A stretch of 54,726 bases of DNA from Nevskia sp. (GCA_016779605.1 JADHNH010000011.1:1-54726); one strand, 5' to 3'; shown: positions 17,402-26,722, counted from the first letter of the stretch. Program-made: numbers and translations. Notes: a model not told the origin generated them from the letters alone.

Positions 17402-20400
17402 ATGGCAAAACTGACCTCCATCGACGAACTCCTGGCCGATGCAATGCTGGCCGGGGGCGCGCAAGGCCTGATGCAGCGCGATCCCGACGGCTGGAACGCG
17501 CGCTTCCCGGACCTGCGCGCGCTGCCCCAGCCGACCGGCCCCGGCCGCCCGCTGCGCATTTGTATCGCCACCGAGGACATCGTGGGCCCGGTGCGCAACG
17601 GCGGCATCGGCACGACTTACACGGCGCTGGCCAAGCTTCTGGCCAGCCTCGGCCAGGAAGTGACCATCCTCTACCTGGGCGGCCAGGAAATCGAGAACGG
17701 CAGCCTCGAGCAATGGGTGAAGTACTACGCCGATTTCCGCGTTAAGTTCGTACCGGCGCCCGATTATGCGGCGGTTGACCGCTTCCGCTCCGCTTCCGAC
17801 CGTTGGCTGCGCGCGCCTTACAACATGTTCCGCTACCTGCAGGACCATGCCATGGACGTCGTGCACGTCTCGGAGTGGCGCGGCTCGGCATACCTGAGCC
17901 TGCTGGCCAAGCGCCAGGGACTGGCGTTCCGCGACACGCTGTTCGTGGTCAAGACATCGTCGCCCTGGTTGTGGAATCGCTATTACGGCGCCCAGCCGCT
18001 GGAGCGCGCCGACGACCTGGCCAAGGTGCATGCGGAACGCCAGAGCGTGGAGCTGGCGGACATGGTGGTCGGCGGCAGCCTGCACCTGATCCAGTGGATG
18101 CTCAGCAACGGTTATCGGGTACCGTTAGCACGCACGTTCGTGCAGCCCAACGTGGTCAGCTTCGAGGGCCTCGACGACCTCCTGCAAAGGCCGCGCGGGA
18201 AGCCCGGAACGCGCACGCCGATCGACGAATTCGTGTTTTTCGGCCGGCTCGAGGCGCGCAAAGGCGTGGTGGCGTTTTGCCAGGCGATCGACCGGCTGAT
18301 CCGCACCGGAGCGCCGCTGCCGGCGCGCATCACCTTCATGGGCAAGCCGGGCGCGCGCCTGCCGTTCCGGCCCCATCAAACGATCCTGGAATTCATCGCC
18401 GCGCAGACCCGTGCGTGGCCCGCAAGGGTCGAAGTGCTGACCGAGTTCCAGCAGCACGAGGCGCTGCAGTATCTGTTGGACGGGCCGCGCCTGGCGGTAA
18501 TGCCGTCGGTGATGGAAAATTCCTCGCTGGCGGTGTACGAGGCGGCGATGTGCTGCATCCCGTTCGTCGCCACGGCGGTTGGCGGCACGCCCGAGCTCGT
18601 CGCGGAAATCGACCACCCGCACGTCATTAGCCAGGCGCATCCCATCGCCCTGGCGGACAAGCTCGCCGAGGCCATGCGGCTGGGCGGATATATCGCCCGC
18701 CCCAGCTTCGACAACGACGAAAACCTGCGCACCTGGCGGGAGTTTCACATCAACCTGTCGCGCGGCCTGTTGCAGCACCTGCTGCAGCGCCCCGGCGCAG
18801 GCGACGGCGGCGCTCGTGAAACGCTGTCGGTATGCCTGTACTACACCGGCGACGACGAGGCCCTGAACGCGACGCTTGATTCGATGCGCGCGCAGAAATC
18901 GCCGGCCGACGAGGTATTGGTGGGCGTGGACAGCGACGACGCCGCGGCCCTGCAGCGCCTCGACGCGCGCCTTGCGGAACTGGGCCCGTCGTGGCGGGCG
19001 GTGGAATGCTTCGACCTCGACGCCGGCGCGGCCTTCAACCGCCTGGCGCAGCGGTGCACCGGCGATTTGCTGCTGTTGCTGTGGGAAGGCTCCACCCTGG
19101 TCGAACAGGGCCTGGGCACATTGCTCGAAACCCGCCGCACCTCCGGCGCCGACGTACTCAGCTATTTTCACCGCATGACACGTACCGCAGCGGATCACGA
19201 AGCCGCGCCGCTGAATGCCGCCATCATCGGCAGTGTCTCCGACGCTTTCTTCCACGACGACATCAGCGCCGTGCCACTGCTGGTGCGGCGGCAAGCGTTC
19301 CTGCGGCTGGGCGGCTTCACCGCCGATTACCGCGTGCTGTGCCACGAACGCGAATTGGTGGCGCGGGCACAGCTTGCCGGACTGAATTGCCAGACCGCCA
19401 TGGTCAACCTCGGCAGCGTGCGGCCGTGGGATCCGGCCTGGCTGGAACAGCGCTGCTACGACACATCGGTCAGCCGTTTCCGAGCCATCCGGCCGCTGCT
19501 CGCGGGCACGCCGCCGGCCCTGAGCGACCTGCTGCTGCTGAGCAAGGGCTTGCAGGCTCGCGGCGGCGGGCGGCAGCAGCCGCCCGGCCTGCGCGGCGGG
19601 CTGCTGCCGATGGACGGCGCCAACGAAGGCCGCCTGATCCGGCGCATCCTCACGTGGTTCGACAGCGGAAACGGCGCCGAGCCCGCCCAGCAGGCTGCGA
19701 AAACAGCGCTGCCGAAGTCTCCGCAACGTCCCGCTCCCGCGGCCCGGGCCACCGCGGCTGGCCCGGCACCCGCGACCGCGGCGCGCCGCAACGCGGCGGC
19801 CAAGGCGCCCGCCAGGAAGACGCCGGCGCTGCCGGCGATCCTGTCGCGCGGCATCGTGCTGCCGCGCAGCGGCGGTGTCGGCGGCCGCATCCTTGCGGTG
19901 CGCAACGGCACCATCTACGGCTGGGTGAACGACGAAAACCACCCGGAGCGGTTCGTCACCGTGGAATTGGTCCACGGCGGAGAGCCTCGGCGAGTCGTAT
20001 GCGCCGACGCCCAGTTGCCGCTGGCGGCGTCGGCCGCCAGCGCGGTCGCCGGCCACGGCTTCGTGATCCCGGTGTTTTCGCCGCTGCTGCCCTGGCGGCT
20101 GGGAATCAGCTACCGCCGCGTCTGCCTGCGCGCGGCGGGTGTCGATACCCCCTTGATCGAGGCACTGGCCGTCGCCGCACCCGGACTTCCAATCCGCCAC
20201 TCGGGCTTCCAGGGCTATTGCGACCCGAGCGACAACGGCGTCGTTCAAGGCTGGGTATGGGCCCCTGATGCGCCGGAGCGGGTCATCGACGTGGCGGTGT
20301 TCGTCGACGGCCGTCTGCTCGCGCGCCTGCCGGCGGATCGTTCGCGCGAGGACCTGCGCGCCGCCGGCATCGGAGCCGGCCACTACGGCTTCCACTTGCG

Positions 20401-20530
20401 GCTCGACGACCGCTATCGCGACTCCGTCACGCGGCGCATCGACGTGGTGATGGCCGATACCGGCGTCGCGCTGGCCCGCGGGACGCTCTACGCGACCGGC
20501 CAGCGGGTGGCGCCGCGGCGCGGAGCCTGA
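17402..20530 (+). CDS. Large multi-domain glycosyltransferase (GT4 + GT2-like + two C-terminal modules)
   Basis: 1042 residues from ATG 17402. Residues about 45-480 are a GT-B glycosyltransferase of the GT4 type: RICIATEDIVGPVRNGGIGT, and near 368-400 PSVMENSSLAVYEAAMCCIP with VGGTPELV, the donor-binding region. Residues about 473-705 resemble a GT2 fold (LSVCLYYTGDDEALNATLDS, with degenerate acidic motifs). A Pro/Ala/Lys-rich linker spans about 760-816. Two copies of the GW module follow, at about 826-889 (NGTIYGWVNDENHPERFVTV) and 935-1000 (GVVQGWVWAPDAPERVIDV ... ADRSREDL ... GAGHYGF). The gene abuts the next (stop TGA directly followed by ATG). Likely an initiating or chain-extending capsule glycosyltransferase; the specificity is unknown. 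Confidence 0.8.
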   Translation: MAKLTSIDELLADAMLAGGAQGLMQRDPDGWNARFPDLRALPQPTGPGRPLRICIATEDIVGPVRNGGIGTTYTALAKLLASLGQEVTILYLGGQEIENGSLEQWVKYYADFRVKFVPAPDYAAVDRFRSASDRWLRAPYNMFRYLQDHAMDVVHVSEWRGSAYLSLLAKRQGLAFRDTLFVVKTSSPWLWNRYYGAQPLERADDLAKVHAERQSVELADMVVGGSLHLIQWMLSNGYRVPLARTFVQPNVVSFEGLDDLLQRPRGKPGTRTPIDEFVFFGRLEARKGVVAFCQAIDRLIRTGAPLPARITFMGKPGARLPFRPHQTILEFIAAQTRAWPARVEVLTEFQQHEALQYLLDGPRLAVMPSVMENSSLAVYEAAMCCIPFVATAVGGTPELVAEIDHPHVISQAHPIALADKLAEAMRLGGYIARPSFDNDENLRTWREFHINLSRGLLQHLLQRPGAGDGGARETLSVCLYYTGDDEALNATLDSMRAQKSPADEVLVGVDSDDAAALQRLDARLAELGPSWRAVECFDLDAGAAFNRLAQRCTGDLLLLLWEGSTLVEQGLGTLLETRRTSGADVLSYFHRMTRTAADHEAAPLNAAIIGSVSDAFFHDDISAVPLLVRRQAFLRLGGFTADYRVLCHERELVARAQLAGLNCQTAMVNLGSVRPWDPAWLEQRCYDTSVSRFRAIRPLLAGTPPALSDLLLLSKGLQARGGGRQQPPGLRGGLLPMDGANEGRLIRRILTWFDSGNGAEPAQQAAKTALPKSPQRPAPAARATAAGPAPATAARRNAAAKAPARKTPALPAILSRGIVLPRSGGVGGRILAVRNGTIYGWVNDENHPERFVTVELVHGGEPRRVVCADAQLPLAASAASAVAGHGFVIPVFSPLLPWRLGISYRRVCLRAAGVDTPLIEALAVAAPGLPIRHSGFQGYCDPSDNGVVQGWVWAPDAPERVIDVAVFVDGRLLARLPADRSREDLRAAGIGAGHYGFHLRLDDRYRDSVTRRIDVVMADTGVALARGTLYATGQRVAPRRGA

Positions 20531-21607
20531 ATGGCGCTGCCCGCAGAAACGGCGCGGCGAAAATGGCTGCGCCCCTGGGGCGGCGCGCTGCTGGCCGCCT
20601 GCGGAACGCTGCCGGCCCATGCCGAAACCTGCTTCGACGCCGCGTCGAACCGCTCGCTGCAGTTCGAAGTCTTCCAGCAGGCGCCGCCGCCGGCCTCGGC
20701 GCAAGCCCGCTACGACTATTACCCGCTCAGCGCGGCCGCCAGCATGGACCTGGCACGCATCAACGCCGCCGCGGCAAGCGGCATCGGCATGTACTATTTT
20801 CTGTGGGCCAACCGCTGCCAGCCGGCCGATCGCGGCGGCGGCTGCGGCTGGGCGCGCAAGGGCAACGTCGTATTTCCGCCGCTGCGCGGTCCGGGCGGCG
20901 AAACGCGCACCTACTTCAGCGGACACGAGCAGGCGGACGCCTGCACCCTGGCCCAGGCCACGCGGGCGCTGGGCGCATCCGAGGCCGAGGCGGTAGCGGA
21001 GGCGGCCAAGTCACAGGTGCGCGCGTACGCGAACGGCCCGGGCGTGCCGGCGCTGCGTCGGGGCGAGCGCCTTGTCGACGTCTGCCCGCTGCCGGTTCAG
21101 CCGCTGCGTTCGGACGCCGCCGGCATCGTGCTGGATTACGAGGTGGCGGACGACCGCAGCCCGGCGCATACGCTGGCGTTCTTGCGGCGCTTCGCGGCGC
21201 TGGTGCACGCCCATGGCCGGCAGGCCATCCTGTTCATCGATCCCTGGGACGCGCCGTCGGCCCCGCACAGCGGCATCGACGCCACCAATGCGGCGAGCCT
21301 CTATGCGCTGTTCGACCGCTCGGCGCTGTTCCTGTGGCACCGCAACCGGCAGAACGACGTCAAGGCCAGCGCCGCGGCGCAACTGAGCCTGCTGGGCTTC
21401 AGCCGCGACGCGCCGGCCAAACGCCTGCTGGCGGTATTCGAGCTCGGGCAGACCTCGCTGGCGGACGCACGCGCCGTGCGCGAGTTCATCCTTGCGCGCA
21501 GCCTGGCCGGCGTGATGTTCTGGCGCAACGGCGCCGGGCAGGGCGGAAGCTGCGCCACCGACGTGAATCGCAAGATCGCCTGCGTGGCGTTCGGCCGTTG
21601 CGACTGA
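20531..21607 (+). CDS. Secreted protein of unknown function, possible TIM-barrel hydrolase-like
   Basis: 358 residues; the ATG directly follows the stop of the large glycosyltransferase, so translation is coupled. A signal peptide (WGGALLAACGTLPAHAE) predicts export to the periplasm or beyond. The mature part has eight cysteines. It also has an alternation reminiscent of a glycoside-hydrolase-like TIM barrel: IGMYYFLWANRC, AGIVLDYEVADD (a strand ending in acidic residues), GRQAILFIDPWDAP, ALFLWHRN, and LAGVMFWRNG near the end. I cannot assign a family and do not claim activity. In this context a capsule-processing or polysaccharide-binding role is plausible. Confidence 0.65.
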   Translation: MALPAETARRKWLRPWGGALLAACGTLPAHAETCFDAASNRSLQFEVFQQAPPPASAQARYDYYPLSAAASMDLARINAAAASGIGMYYFLWANRCQPADRGGGCGWARKGNVVFPPLRGPGGETRTYFSGHEQADACTLAQATRALGASEAEAVAEAAKSQVRAYANGPGVPALRRGERLVDVCPLPVQPLRSDAAGIVLDYEVADDRSPAHTLAFLRRFAALVHAHGRQAILFIDPWDAPSAPHSGIDATNAASLYALFDRSALFLWHRNRQNDVKASAAAQLSLLGFSRDAPAKRLLAVFELGQTSLADARAVREFILARSLAGVMFWRNGAGQGGSCATDVNRKIACVAFGRCD

Positions 21608-21652
21608 ACGAACCGCGCTGGCGTGCTGCAGCGGCTCCCCCTGGTTCAGTCG
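21601..21652. repeat. Inverted repeat between two convergent genes
   Basis: Nine-base arms CGACTGAAC (21601-21609) and GTTCAGTCG (21644-21652) flank a 34-base spacer. The left arm contains the stop codon of the secreted-protein gene, and the right arm ends five bases before the stop codon of the convergent methyltransferase gene. It may act as a bidirectional terminator, but no T-run is present. Confidence 0.45.
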
Positions 21653-21656
21653 CGTT

Positions 21657-22760
21657 TCAGTCGCGCGGCTTGCGCAGGATCAGGCGCTGCTTGACCGCAC
21701 TGACGTCTTCCAGGCGCATTTGCCTGAACTGCGGCAGCAATTGCGCGTGCTCCTCTTCCGTCATCGGCAGGGTATCGCGCGCATCCTTGACCACCGCGAA
21801 GCCCGCAGACTCGTGCGCCGCCGTGATCTGGTGCGCACGCAGGCGGTTGAGCGAGGCGGGCGGCTGCTCCTCCTGCAGGAAACTGAACGCGTTGAAACGC
21901 TTGTCGCCGCGGTACACGCGATGATCGGCCAGATCGACGAAGTGGAAGACGACGCCGCCGGGCTTGAGGATGCGGTACAGGTGGCGGCACACGTTGTCGA
22001 TGTCCGACACGTGCTCGAGCACGGCGAACGACACCAGCAGGGCGACGCTCTGGCCGACGATCGAGCTTTGCACGATATCCACCGCCTCGAAGTTGATCGC
22101 ACCGGCCAGCGGCGCAAAGCCCTCGCGGAAATCGCCGCGCTCGAACGCGGCGATGTCGAAGTGGCCAAGGCGCCGCCGGAACTCGTCCACCGGCGTCGAG
22201 GGGAAGCAGTAGCGCTCCGGAAACAGGTGCATGTTGGCCAGCACGTCGTACATCGACAGCGCCGAGTACAGCTCGTTGCGCGGCGGCTTGATGTCGATGC
22301 CGAACGCCGGATCGTGGCCGTTCAGGTAAAAGCACGCCGCCAGGGTCAGCGGGTCGTGCGCACCGCAGCCGAGCTCGACGAAGGCGCCGGGCGGCAGTGG
22401 TCCGCTGCCTGCGAGATGCGTGGCGATGCTTTGAAACTTGCGCAGCAGCTTGTGGTAGCCATACTTGGCGGTGGCGCCGCGCTCCAGCAGCCGTGCCGGA
22501 AACAGGGCGTGATTGAATTTTTCCTTGAGGTTGGTGTTGGACGCCGCAATGTCGGGCAGCGATTCGACGTAGTACCTGATGGCGGCGTCCGGCATGCCGG
22601 CTTCGAGCAGGCCGCGCAGGTAATTCAGGTATCCCTTTTCCGTGAATACCGCCGGGCGCCGCGGCGGCGCCGCGCCGCGCGACCGTGGGGCTGCAGGGCC
22701 GTCGTCCGCCGCCGCCGCGGCACCCGGCTTGCGCCCCGCAATCCGGGATATGGCTCTCAT
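21657..22760 (-). CDS. Class I SAM-dependent methyltransferase
   Basis: 367 residues from ATG 22760, preceded by GTGACGAG; the longer reading to 22880 runs into the previous gene and is rejected. The N-terminal ~100 residues are basic, then helical. The SAM-binding motif I is VELGCGAHDPLTLA, followed by the acidic strand end FGIDIKPP. Motifs resembling UbiE/UbiG-type enzymes are FAVLEHVSDIDNVCRHLYRILKPGGVVFHFVD. The gene lies 19 bases behind another methyltransferase-like gene. It probably methylates a sugar or an aminosugar substituent of the surface glycan, but the acceptor is not predictable. Confidence 0.8.
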   Translation of the reverse strand: MRAISRIAGRKPGAAAAADDGPAAPRSRGAAPPRRPAVFTEKGYLNYLRGLLEAGMPDAAIRYYVESLPDIAASNTNLKEKFNHALFPARLLERGATAKYGYHKLLRKFQSIATHLAGSGPLPPGAFVELGCGAHDPLTLAACFYLNGHDPAFGIDIKPPRNELYSALSMYDVLANMHLFPERYCFPSTPVDEFRRRLGHFDIAAFERGDFREGFAPLAGAINFEAVDIVQSSIVGQSVALLVSFAVLEHVSDIDNVCRHLYRILKPGGVVFHFVDLADHRVYRGDKRFNAFSFLQEEQPPASLNRLRAHQITAAHESAGFAVVKDARDTLPMTEEEHAQLLPQFRQMRLEDVSAVKQRLILRKPRD

Positions 22761-22779
22761 GCTCGTCACGTCTTGCCCG

Positions 22780-23826
22780 CTACAGCCGCTGGCACAGCTG
22801 GCGCACCGCGCGCAGGGCATTGTGCACGCGCTTGAGCTGCATTTCCTGGATCTGACGGGCATATTGCCGCTCGAGCGCATCCAGGTAGCGCTGCGCCACC
22901 TTGATACCCTGCAGCTGGTGGATCATGCGCACGCGCGACAGCGCCAGCATCATCCGCCGATAGGGATCTAGGGATCGCCGCATCGCCGCCGTGGCCAGGC
23001 GCAGCTGCGAATCGACGCTGAGCGGGCTGGAGAACAGTGCCTCGATATCGGCCTGGGTGATTGGAGCGGTGCAGCGGAAGATGGCACTGGACGCAATTTC
23101 ACCGAGGAATTCGAAATGCGCGCCGAAGAATTCCTGGTGGGTCCGGATATACGGCAGTTCGTCGATCAGGTAGTCCTGCTGCACCACCACCGAGCGGCCC
23201 GGCAGCAGCCGCGGGAAATACTGCCTGATTGCGTATTCGCTGATCGCGGGCAGCTTCAGCACGTCCAGGAACAGGATCTCGACCGGCTCCGAGACGGCGC
23301 CGGTAGCGCGGATATCGCCGACGCGCAAATCCACCAGGTCGCGCCACGGACTGATGTGCTTTTCCAATACCGGCACGAAGGACTCGCCGACGTTCAGGCC
23401 GGACGCCACCGAATGCCGCTTGAAAAAGGCGAGCATGCCGGGGTTGACGGTGCCCTGCTCCAGGGAAACGATCGGCCGCGGCCAGTGCGCGAGGATGTCG
23501 CAGGACCGCGGATTGGCGCGCAGGCCGGCGCCGAAGCAACAGGTCGAGGCGCCGAGGAAGAGGCCGGCGTCGACGATCCGGCCTTCGCCGAGATAATAGT
23601 TGCGGGCCAGGTTGAATATAAAGCGCCGCTCGTGCTCCGTCATCATCGACGGGATTGCCGCAACCTCCGGCGGCAGCGGTCCGAACAAACCGTCGAAAGG
23701 CGCGGCCAGCCGGACGTGCCGCATCGGCGCCCGGCGCGCCCTGGGACGATGCCCCACCACCGGGCGGGGCGCCGGCGCGGGTTTGCCGCGGATGGCCATC
23801 TTCCTGATTGCTTTGATCGTCGACAT
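22780..23826 (-). CDS. Methyltransferase-like protein (TylF/Methyltransf_24-like)
   Basis: 348 residues. After a basic 35-residue leader, the segment EGRIVDAGLFLGASTCCFGAGL fits a SAM-binding glycine-rich loop. EILFLDVLKLPAISEYAIRQYFPRLLPGRSVVVQQDYL resembles the strand-4/strand-5 region of TylF-like O-methyltransferases, where the metal-binding acid often lies. The C-terminal ~90 residues are helical and basic (LERQYARQIQEMQLKRVHNALRAV). I am fairly confident of the fold and less of the activity. It is the first gene of a two-methyltransferase unit and sits between the export-lipoprotein gene and the second methyltransferase. Confidence 0.65.
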   Translation of the reverse strand: MSTIKAIRKMAIRGKPAPAPRPVVGHRPRARRAPMRHVRLAAPFDGLFGPLPPEVAAIPSMMTEHERRFIFNLARNYYLGEGRIVDAGLFLGASTCCFGAGLRANPRSCDILAHWPRPIVSLEQGTVNPGMLAFFKRHSVASGLNVGESFVPVLEKHISPWRDLVDLRVGDIRATGAVSEPVEILFLDVLKLPAISEYAIRQYFPRLLPGRSVVVQQDYLIDELPYIRTHQEFFGAHFEFLGEIASSAIFRCTAPITQADIEALFSSPLSVDSQLRLATAAMRRSLDPYRRMMLALSRVRMIHQLQGIKVAQRYLDALERQYARQIQEMQLKRVHNALRAVRQLCQRL

Positions 23827-23936
23827 GGTTCAGTTCCGGAAAAATCGAAGGCTGCATCCGCCGGTCACCCAGATGGCTGGGACAAGGATCGCACGCCGCC
23901 GCCGACGCGCAAACCGTGCTGCGACCATGGGCGGGT

Positions 23937-25160
23937 TCAGTTGGTGACGAAGGCTCCCCGCGCCTGGAAAATCACGGCGGTGTTGCGCAGCAGCCCGATG
24001 AGCTTGATCAGCTGCACCGATTGGGCGTCGGCCACGTAAACGACGTCCTTGTCGTTCATGGCGAACGCCTGTGTGAGAAACAGCGTGCCGCCCTGGCCCA
24101 GGTTCGCGCGGAACACCACCGGCGTAAGCTCCGGCAGTTTGGCTTGCCCCGTCTGGGGGATAAGGTCCCGCACGACGTCGGCGGGTTCGAAACGGAACAC
24201 GAAGACGCCTTTGGCGTCGGCCTGGTTGTCGTTGAGGCCGCCGGATTTGGCCAAGGCCTCGGCCAGCGTCAGGTGCTCGGTATCGAACGGCACCAGTGCA
24301 TTGGTGCTGGTTGATCCCAGAACCGCCACGGTCTGCGGCTGCCGCAGCAGGTGCACCATGTCGCCACCCTGCAGAAAGATATTCTCCGCCGGATTGGCCA
24401 GAATCTCGCCCAACGGCACGCGCCGGCTCACGCCGTTGCGGGTCAGCTGCACGGTCGTGTCGTACGCCGCCCACTTGGAGCCGCCGGCCTGGGCGATCAC
24501 GTCGAGGATCCGCGAGCCTTGCAGAAATAGCGGGATCCGGCCCGGCTGGCCGACGTCGCCGGACACCGTGACGACATTGCTCTGGGTCTGCACCACGCTG
24601 AGCAGGACCTGCGGCTGCAGCGCCTTGCTGTTGAGCGCCGCCTCGATCCTCGCCTGCGCTTGCGCCGGATCCATTCCATTGACCACCGTGCGGCCCGCAT
24701 AAGGCACGGTGATCTGGCCGTCGAGATCCACCATCTGGTTGGGCAAGGTGACATAGCGGGCGCCCGCTGCCGGCGCACCGGCACCGCCGGCCGAAGAACC
24801 CGCCGCGGCCTGGCCGGGGGCGGCGGCCGCCTGGTTGAAGAACAACCCGCCGCTGCCGGCCTCCCAGATCGACACCGACACCGTGTCGCCGATGCCGATC
24901 CGCTGCGGCGCCGCCGGCGCGATATCGCCAAACGCCCGCGACAGCGTGCGGGGCTGCTGGTTCTGCAGCTTGCGTACGATCGAAGGCGTAAGGTCGATCA
25001 CCACGTAGGTGTTGTCCCGGGCGGAATCGGGGTCGACCACTTCCTGCGCCATCGGCCCATTCACCGGCATTTGCGAACACCCGCCCGCAAACAGGCCGCA
25101 AGTCCCGATGATCAGACCCAGCTTGAACGCGCCCCGGAAGCGGGGCTTCCCCTTCGGCAT
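23937..25160 (-). CDS. Polysaccharide export outer-membrane lipoprotein (Wza/KpsD/CtrA-like)
   Basis: 407 residues. The N-terminal signal is GLIIGTCGLFAGGCSQMP, with a Cys placed as in lipoproteins although the -3 residue is atypical. A Poly_export domain follows (QRIGIGDTVSVSIWEAGSGG ... YVTLPNQMVDLDGQITVPYAGRTVVNGM). SLBB-type repeats follow (VVTVSGDVGQPGRIPL; QTVAVLGSTSTNAL). The C-terminus ends VIFQARGAFVTN after an amphipathic segment. Wza-like proteins form the outer-membrane channel; with KpsE/M/T it would complete the export route. An Ala/Gly-rich insert near residues 110-135 is unusual. It is transcribed divergently from the GT2 gene. Confidence 0.9.
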   Translation of the reverse strand: MPKGKPRFRGAFKLGLIIGTCGLFAGGCSQMPVNGPMAQEVVDPDSARDNTYVVIDLTPSIVRKLQNQQPRTLSRAFGDIAPAAPQRIGIGDTVSVSIWEAGSGGLFFNQAAAAPGQAAAGSSAGGAGAPAAGARYVTLPNQMVDLDGQITVPYAGRTVVNGMDPAQAQARIEAALNSKALQPQVLLSVVQTQSNVVTVSGDVGQPGRIPLFLQGSRILDVIAQAGGSKWAAYDTTVQLTRNGVSRRVPLGEILANPAENIFLQGGDMVHLLRQPQTVAVLGSTSTNALVPFDTEHLTLAEALAKSGGLNDNQADAKGVFVFRFEPADVVRDLIPQTGQAKLPELTPVVFRANLGQGGTLFLTQAFAMNDKDVVYVADAQSVQLIKLIGLLRNTAVIFQARGAFVTN

Positions 25161-25388
25161 TTAGTGTGTTGTGCGCCAGACGGATGAATGGAAACAAGCT
25201 ATTTTCGGTGTCGTTTGCGTCATTTTTATTACCGGGGCGCAATCCGGAAGTCTGATCCGTCGATTGCAGGGTGGATTCCGCAGCGAACCGGCCGCTCCGC
25301 GGTTACCATGCGCAGGCGTTCGAACTTCCACGCCGGCTCGCCACCCCGGCCAGCCCACCGCATGCCCCGCCCCGTTTCCGGCACACAC
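25161..25388. promoter_or_regulatory. Divergent promoter region of export lipoprotein and GT2 genes
   Basis: The stretch 25161-25260 is distinctly AT-rich compared with everything around it (for example CAAGCTATTTTCGG and CATTTTTATTACC), as expected for back-to-back promoters. I could not assign exact -35 and -10 boxes. The segment 25308-25388 could be the beginning of the GT2 gene if an upstream ATG is used. Confidence 0.55.
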
Positions 25389-26576
25389 ATGGCGACAGAC
25401 CCGCGATGGTCGGGGCTGCAACCGCGCGCCGCAGGCCGCGCACCGGTCGACGTGGTGGTGCCGGTGTTCCGCGGCCTGGACGACACGCTCAGGGCGATCC
25501 ACCGCGTCCTGGCGGCACGCAACCGCTGCGGGTATCGCCTGGTGGCGATCGACGACTGCTCCCCGGAGCCGGGAATGAGCCGTGCGCTCGAGGCGCTGGC
25601 CGCCGACGGCCTGCTGCTGTTGCTGCGCAACCCGCGCAACCTCGGCTTCGTGGCCAGCGCCAATCGCGGTCTTCGGCTCAGTGCCGATGCCGACGTGGTG
25701 CTGCTCAATTCCGACACGCAGGTTTTCGACGGCTGGCTGGACCGGCTGCGCGCGGCCGCACACTCCGCCGCCGACGTGGGCTCGGCCACGCCGCTGTCCA
25801 ACGCGGCAACCATCCTGAGCTACCCGTATCCCCTGCTGGACAACGCCCAGATGCTGGAACTCGACGCCCGCGAGCTGGACCGCCTGGCGGCGGCGCAAGC
25901 GCAGCCACCGGTGGAAATCCCCACTGCCGTCGGATTCTGCATGTACCTGCGCCGCGATTGCCTGGATCGGACCGGCCTGTTCGACCATGCCGCATTTGGC
26001 CGCGGCTACGGCGAGGAGAACGACTGGTGCCTGCGCGCCGCCAGCTTCGGCTGGCGGCACGTGGCGGCTGCCGACACCTTCGTCTGGCATCGCGGCGCCG
26101 CATCTTTCGGTGCCGAGCGCCGGGCACGTATTGCCGAGGCCATGCGCACCATGGAGCGCCTGCATCCTGGCTATCGCCGCCGCATCCACGACTTCATTGC
26201 GCGCGATCCGCTTGCGCCGGCGCGCAGCGCACTGGATGTCGCGCGCGTGCGTCGGCACGCGGACAGCAACCGCCTGCTCTGCGGTGGACCGGTGCGGCTG
26301 GCGCGCCCCGCACCGCCCGGCTGGGGCACGCTGCTGCTGGGCGGCGGCCGGCTTGGACCGGCCCGCCTGGCGCATGCCGCACTGCGGCACTTGCCCAATT
26401 TGCCGCCGATCGACTTGCGCGGCGCAGGCGCTGCATCCATGCAGGCGTTGCTGCGGCTTGGGATCAAGCGCGTGGATGCCGGCTTCAGCGCCCGGTTGAG
26501 CGGCAATGGGGCAACCCTGGCCCTCGCGCAACGGCAGCTCGCGGCACTGCTGGCCGAACACCAAGGCCGCGCGTGA
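25389..26576 (+). CDS. GT2-family glycosyltransferase
   Basis: 395 residues from ATG 25389; ATGs at 25362 and 25308 are also in frame and none has a good ribosome binding site, so the start is uncertain. The GT-A fold begins at residue about 20 (VDVVVPVFRGLDDTL), with IDDCSPEPG and NLGFVASANRGL. The DxD-type LLNSDTQVFDGWLD is near 103-116 and the acceptor-side GYGEENDWCLRA near 206. This is the rhamnosyl/galactofuranosyl-like GT2 subgroup common in O-antigen and capsule loci. The C-terminal ~130 residues are an additional region without a recognised motif. Convergent with the epimerase gene. Confidence 0.85.
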   Translation: MATDPRWSGLQPRAAGRAPVDVVVPVFRGLDDTLRAIHRVLAARNRCGYRLVAIDDCSPEPGMSRALEALAADGLLLLLRNPRNLGFVASANRGLRLSADADVVLLNSDTQVFDGWLDRLRAAAHSAADVGSATPLSNAATILSYPYPLLDNAQMLELDARELDRLAAAQAQPPVEIPTAVGFCMYLRRDCLDRTGLFDHAAFGRGYGEENDWCLRAASFGWRHVAAADTFVWHRGAASFGAERRARIAEAMRTMERLHPGYRRRIHDFIARDPLAPARSALDVARVRRHADSNRLLCGGPVRLARPAPPGWGTLLLGGGRLGPARLAHAALRHLPNLPPIDLRGAGAASMQALLRLGIKRVDAGFSARLSGNGATLALAQRQLAALLAEHQGRA

Positions 26577-26587
26577 CCGGGGCGCAG

Positions 26588-26605
26588 GCGCGGGAATTCC
26601 CGCGC
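26588..26605. repeat. 18-base perfect palindrome between convergent genes
   Basis: GCGCGGGAA/TTCCCGCGC has no spacer and lies 12 bases after the GT2 stop and about 120 bases from the convergent epimerase stop. It is a possible transcription end signal or a protein-binding site, with no T-run. The remaining bases up to 26722 hold no gene. Confidence 0.4.
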
Positions 26606-26722
26606 GGCACCGCAAAGGCCTGCATGCCTCGGAAAGCGCGAACAGCCGGCGCCACGGCGGGGTCTGTCCACCTTGCGGCCCGCCCGGAATGAAGCCTGGC
26701 GCCCGGCTCCGGCGGCGCGCAG

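Noticed and set aside
18125-20926. 933-codon minus-strand ORF opposite the large glycosyltransferase
   Set aside because: Shadow; the plus strand shows clear GT4 motifs.
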